From an uncultured Lachnospiraceae bacterium (lineage in GTDB: Bacteria; Bacillota; Clostridia; Lachnospirales; Lachnospiraceae): a stretch of DNA of 8,883 nt. Of the stretch, positions 5,552 to 8,883 are shown piece by piece; within the stretch, counting starts at the first letter, position 1, and each line of letters starts with the position of its first letter. The DNA is taken from contig CACZSB010000082.1 of NCBI GenBank assembly GCA_902783765.1, positions 1 to 8,883 of the forward strand. Direction: 5' to 3'. The notes under the pieces are model-generated. The model was given only the letters and a program-made list of their open reading frames with translations. It made no database searches and was not told where the DNA came from. The position numbers and the translations under genes are program-made.

Positions 5552-6430
5552 CTATTTCCTGTATCCGAAATTCTTCAGCTGGCGGCTGTCGTTGCGCCAA
5601 TCCTTCCGCACTTTGACAAATAGGCGCAGATCCGTTTTGCATTCCAAAAGCTTTTCTATTTCCAAACGGGCACCGGTGCCGATTTTCTTTAGGGTGGCGC
5701 CGCCCTTGCCGATCACAATGCCCTTATGGGATTCCTTCTCGCAAACCAGGGCCGCCTGGATACGGGTCATATCCTCCCCTTCCTCAAAGCTTTCCACCTC
5801 CACCGCAATGCCGTGGGGCACCTCCTGGGACAGGATGCGAAGAGCCTGTTCCCGAATCAGTTCTCCTGCCAGTTCCCGCAAGGTCTGGTCGGTGATGGCG
5901 TCTTCCTCATAATACAGGGGACCCTCCGGAAGGCAGGAATAAATATCCTCCATCAGCTCTTCACAGCCCGCTCCTGTCAGAGCGGAAACGGCCCGGAAGC
6001 TTTGAAAATCCACCTTCCCGTAAAATCGGTCCCGGCAGGCAGCTATGGTCTCCTCCCCGGCGGTGTCCGACTTATTGATCACCAGCATCCGGGGGGTTTT
6101 CAGCCCCCCCAGATACGAGGCGATCTGCTCTTCTTTCTCCCCGAAGGGATCTCCCGGCTCCGTGATCCACAAAATCAGATCCACCTCCGAGAGGGTGCTC
6201 CGGGCTGTTCCCACCATATACTCTCCCAGCCGGGTCCGGGCCCGGTGGATGCCGGGGGTATCCAGAAACACGATCTGTCCCCGCTCATCCGTATAAACCG
6301 TTTCAATACGGTTCCGGGTGGTCTGGGCCTTGTGGCTGGTAATGGCAATTTTGGTGCCGATCAGCCGGTTCATCAGGGTGGATTTCCCCACATTGGGCCG
6401 GCCGATCAGGGTGACAAAGCCTGATTTCAT
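5552..6430 (-). CDS. era: GTPase Era
   Basis: Era is an essential membrane-associated GTPase that binds the 3' end of 16S rRNA and assists 30S subunit maturation. The 292-residue product has every GTPase motif: G1 GRPNVGKS (10-17), G2 threonines in KAQTTRNR (34-41), G3 DTPG (57-60), G4 NKSD (119-122) and G5 SAL (149-151). The C-terminal KH RNA-binding domain carries GKGG at 241-244, followed by TLKKIGTGARLEIE, and the protein ends in the family signature KVRKDWRNDSRQLKNFGY. Length is normal for the family. The ATG at 6428-6430 follows GAGG by five bases; that site overlaps the stop of the upstream protease gene, so the two are probably translated together. An ATG at 6460 would add ten residues not typical of Era. 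A seven-G run lies at 6104-6110. Confidence 0.98.
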   Translation of the reverse strand: MKSGFVTLIGRPNVGKSTLMNRLIGTKIAITSHKAQTTRNRIETVYTDERGQIVFLDTPGIHRARTRLGEYMVGTARSTLSEVDLILWITEPGDPFGEKEEQIASYLGGLKTPRMLVINKSDTAGEETIAACRDRFYGKVDFQSFRAVSALTGAGCEELMEDIYSCLPEGPLYYEEDAITDQTLRELAGELIREQALRILSQEVPHGIAVEVESFEEGEDMTRIQAALVCEKESHKGIVIGKGGATLKKIGTGARLEIEKLLECKTDLRLFVKVRKDWRNDSRQLKNFGYRK

Positions 6431-6437
6431 ACTTGCC

Positions 6438-8883
6438 TCACAGATTCTCGATATGATCAAAGAGATCCTTTTCCTCTTCGATCTTCACACCGCTTCCCAG
6501 GGTGCAGAAATGATTATCCTTCAAAATGGCCCGCACATAGGGAGCCAGCCCGTGGATGGTCTCCAGGCTGCAGTCGATCACCGCATCCCGTTCAGCCTGC
6601 TGAAACTCAGGGGTGATTCCCGTCATATAGGCGGCAAAATCCATGCTGCCCAAAACAGAGGGGGTATAGGGGAAGTCCATACCTCCGATGGTGGAGATGA
6701 TGAAGCTGTCCAGCACCTCCGCAGGCAGATCCAGATTCTCAATATAGGCGGGGATCTTCTGATAAGCCTCCTCCGTACTGCGGATATTGGGATCCCGGTA
6801 GGATACAAAATGGGAAGGCCCCTGAAGGTTGAAGCGGCACATGGCCCCGTAGGCGCCCCCTAAAACCCTGAGATTCTGCCACAAATAATCGGTGCCTAAG
6901 ATCGTCTGAAGCACTTTCAGGCTACCGGTATAAGGGCCTGCCTCTTTAAAGCTGCCGCAGTGAGCCACATAACCCACCCCGCCGGTGGTTTTAAAGCCTT
7001 CATTCTTCCTGTGGGGCTGTTCCAGGCTAAAGCGTTTTTCCGGATCGGAAGGGAAAATCTGCGCCAGCTTGGAAAGCAGCGCCTGCATAGCCGGAAAGGC
7101 CTCCTCCTCACAGGTTAGATTGATAATCATATTGTCCCGAGTAAAGACTTCCTTTGCCACGGTTTCCAGCATTCTGGCGACCTCTTCCTTCCGCTCCTCA
7201 AAATGGGCGCTTAAATCCTCCAGGAAACGAAGAAAATCTATGCCGCCGGTGATTTCCCCAAAAAGAGCCGGCTGGCTGAAGTAGGAGCTGGCCCGGCCGG
7301 CAGCCGCCCGGTGCCCTGCCATCATCATCATCTGCTTTAAGCCGATCAGATTCTCTCCCACAATCTCCAAAAGACGCTTTTCATCCCCAAACAGGGAATT
7401 AAGTGTAATCTCCCGGATCAAGTCCGCAGCACTCTCCCACTTAGTATACAGGGCCTTTACCGACAAATTGGCATAGGGCTTCCACTGATCGCCCTCTAAA
7501 TTCTGAATCGTTTCCAGTCCCAGGGACATGCCTCCGGTGTTTTCGGAAATCAGGTCAAAAATCTCCCGGTAATCGTGCTCCTCCGTAGATACCACAGAAA
7601 AACAGGTCCTAAGCAGGCCCAGCCAGGGCAGATGCTCCCGGGGCACATTCATAAGATCAAATCCCAGATTCACATAAGCAATGCCGGCGGTTTTGTTGAA
7701 ACGGTAAATCAGCTTGGAAGGTCCCGCCTTATCCTCATGATTGTCCGCCACCCGGGCCTGCCGTTTAATGTCCGCCTTGGTGAGCTTGGGCACGCTCTGC
7801 CTGGCTTCGAAGCTGTCCTCTTCCTCCTGGTAGGCCTTCAATTCCTTACACTGCTTGACCAACCCTTCCACTGCCTCTTCGCTTAGGGAAGCCTTATAGG
7901 CCTGCAGCTTTTCTTTGAGAGCCGCCGCGTCCTTTTCCGCCTTTCCCTTTTCCGGATCCATGACCACCAGCGAGCAGTGGGTATTATTTAGGAGATACTT
8001 TTTGATCAGCTCCTCGAAATAGCCTTCCTGAATATGATCTCTCAAATATTCATAATCCTTCTCGAAGCGCAGGCTCAGGAAAGGATCCTGCCCCTGATGG
8101 AGCCAGGTCTGCAAAATATCGATGCCATAGATCAGCCCCTTAGACATGCCGCCGAAATCCGCCTCCCGGCGTCTGAATTCCCGGGCGCTGATGGCGGCTT
8201 TTAAGGAAGCGGGATTCAGGCCCTTTTCCGCCAGCTCCTTCAGGCAGTTCGTAACTACCTTCAGGAATTCCGCCTCCTGGCCCTGTTTTCCTTCCTTGGC
8301 CATCAGCTGAAAGGCGGGCTGACGAATGTAATCAATATAGCCGCCGCCGGCGTCCTTCGCCAGACCCGCATCCAATAAGGCCTGCTTTAAGGGAGCTCCG
8401 GGGGCGGTCAAAAGCACGGTTTCCAGCACCTCAAAGGCCTTGGTAAGAAGAGAGTCTTCATTATCCCCCACCACCCACTGCAGGGAGTAGAAGCTCTTTT
8501 CCGAGGCATCCTCTTCCTCCGCCAGGGGATAGGTATAATGGAGATCCCGCCGGCTTTCGAAGGGCTTTTGATGCCCCAGGGCGGAATCGATGGCCTGGGC
8601 CTCATAATGCATTAAATAGGCCTGATCCAGATAGCGGAGCCGCTCCTCCATATCCATGTTTCCATAGAGGAAAATATAGCTGTTGGAGGGATGATAGAGC
8701 TTCTTGTGGAACTGGCAGAAGCTTTCGTAGGACAGGGTAGGAATGAATTCCGGATCTCCCCCGGATTCAAAGCCGTAGGCCGTATCCGGGTAAAGGCTGT
8801 TTATGGCATAGCGGTAAAGGCAATCCTCTGCACTGGAGAAGGCCCCCTTCATCTCGCTGTACACCACCCCGTTCAGGCCCAAT
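6438..8883 (-). CDS. M16C zinc metalloprotease (PreP/falcilysin-like insulinase family), C-terminal 814 or more residues
   Basis: A large M16C peptidase related to mitochondrial presequence protease and falcilysin, which degrade short unfolded peptides inside a closing two-half chamber. The start and the HxxEH zinc motif lie past the right edge. The visible part opens with GVVYSEMKGAFSS; by comparison with the family, the glutamate in SEMKG (codon 8853-8855) is the third zinc ligand. A charged, coiled-coil-like linker (about residues 310-375 of this fragment) matches the hinge of the M16C-associated domain. The C-terminal half carries GGAYG (675-679) and SYRDPN (694-699), which contribute the conserved tyrosine/arginine substrate-binding site. 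No signal peptide can be judged. It is the first visible gene of an operon with era seven bases downstream. The usual family length is near 970 residues, so about 150 residues should be missing. Confidence 0.93.
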   Translation of the reverse strand, partial: LGLNGVVYSEMKGAFSSAEDCLYRYAINSLYPDTAYGFESGGDPEFIPTLSYESFCQFHKKLYHPSNSYIFLYGNMDMEERLRYLDQAYLMHYEAQAIDSALGHQKPFESRRDLHYTYPLAEEEDASEKSFYSLQWVVGDNEDSLLTKAFEVLETVLLTAPGAPLKQALLDAGLAKDAGGGYIDYIRQPAFQLMAKEGKQGQEAEFLKVVTNCLKELAEKGLNPASLKAAISAREFRRREADFGGMSKGLIYGIDILQTWLHQGQDPFLSLRFEKDYEYLRDHIQEGYFEELIKKYLLNNTHCSLVVMDPEKGKAEKDAAALKEKLQAYKASLSEEAVEGLVKQCKELKAYQEEEDSFEARQSVPKLTKADIKRQARVADNHEDKAGPSKLIYRFNKTAGIAYVNLGFDLMNVPREHLPWLGLLRTCFSVVSTEEHDYREIFDLISENTGGMSLGLETIQNLEGDQWKPYANLSVKALYTKWESAADLIREITLNSLFGDEKRLLEIVGENLIGLKQMMMMAGHRAAAGRASSYFSQPALFGEITGGIDFLRFLEDLSAHFEERKEEVARMLETVAKEVFTRDNMIINLTCEEEAFPAMQALLSKLAQIFPSDPEKRFSLEQPHRKNEGFKTTGGVGYVAHCGSFKEAGPYTGSLKVLQTILGTDYLWQNLRVLGGAYGAMCRFNLQGPSHFVSYRDPNIRSTEEAYQKIPAYIENLDLPAEVLDSFIISTIGGMDFPYTPSVLGSMDFAAYMTGITPEFQQAERDAVIDCSLETIHGLAPYVRAILKDNHFCTLGSGVKIEEEKDLFDHIENL

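Noticed and set aside
5550..5642. Longer N-terminus for RecO
   Set aside because: The extra residues come from the conserved end of era read in another frame; GTG at 5549 has a proper ribosome binding site.
6104..6110. Programmed -1 frameshift at the G7 heptamer in era
   Set aside because: The heptamer is in slippery phase, but it lies inside the stem rather than 5-8 bases before it, and the full-length frame already gives a complete Era.
5726..6424. Plus-strand open frame of 232 codons opposite era
   Set aside because: It is the antisense shadow of era; composition rich in Gly, Pro, His and Gln is typical of a reverse-complement frame.
1..8883. CRISPR array, tRNA or rRNA genes, insertion sequence, integrase or attachment site
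   Set aside because: I looked for spaced direct repeats, tRNA-like cloverleaf ends, transposase motifs and terminal inverted repeats and saw none.

Overview
This window looks like a piece of a low-to-moderate GC Firmicutes (Clostridia-type) chromosome, probably from a Lachnospiraceae-like or related gut/anaerobe lineage. The reasons are: a Gram-positive-type LexA box (CGAAC-N4-GTTCG) in front of recA; strong AGGAGG-type ribosome binding sites; a rhomboid-like membrane protein ending in a zinc ribbon of a kind I recall from Clostridia; and an M16C protease - era - recO cluster. The taxonomic assignment is an inference from gene content and memory, not a search.

Layout: (1) 1-349, minus strand, the 5' part of recA, which runs off the left edge. 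Upstream of it lie a LexA operator and two good sigma-70-type promoters in tandem. (2) 514-3276, minus strand, a tightly packed set of three genes read toward recA: two related family-2 glycosyltransferases and a rhomboid-like membrane protein with a C-terminal four-cysteine zinc ribbon but no visible rhomboid catalytic Ser/His. (3) 3277-3364, a short divergent control region with apparently overlapping -10 elements. (4) 3365-4408, plus strand, a third family-2 glycosyltransferase. (5) 4453-4834, plus strand, a consensus promoter, an 80-odd-base leader and rpsT (ribosomal protein S20) starting at a TTG codon. (6) 4868-4906, a bidirectional terminator separating convergent rpsT and recO. (7) 4902-8883, minus strand, a translationally compact operon: M16C zinc metalloprotease (N-terminus off the right edge), era (GTPase for 16S rRNA/30S maturation) and recO (recombination mediator).

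How the parts fit: RecA and RecO belong to the same recombinational repair pathway (RecO helps load RecA on SSB-coated single strands), and Era and S20 both serve the small ribosomal subunit, so the flanks are core housekeeping DNA. The three glycosyltransferases and the rhomboid-like protein form an accessory-looking cell-surface cassette between rpsT and recA. Their substrates cannot be told from sequence. I found no RNA genes, CRISPR arrays, insertion sequences, phage genes or defence systems, and I do not see a convincing previously undescribed multi-gene system. The most unusual items are the catalytically dead-looking rhomboid with a zinc ribbon, the recA double promoter with its LexA box, and the UUG-started rpsT with in-frame upstream AUGs.
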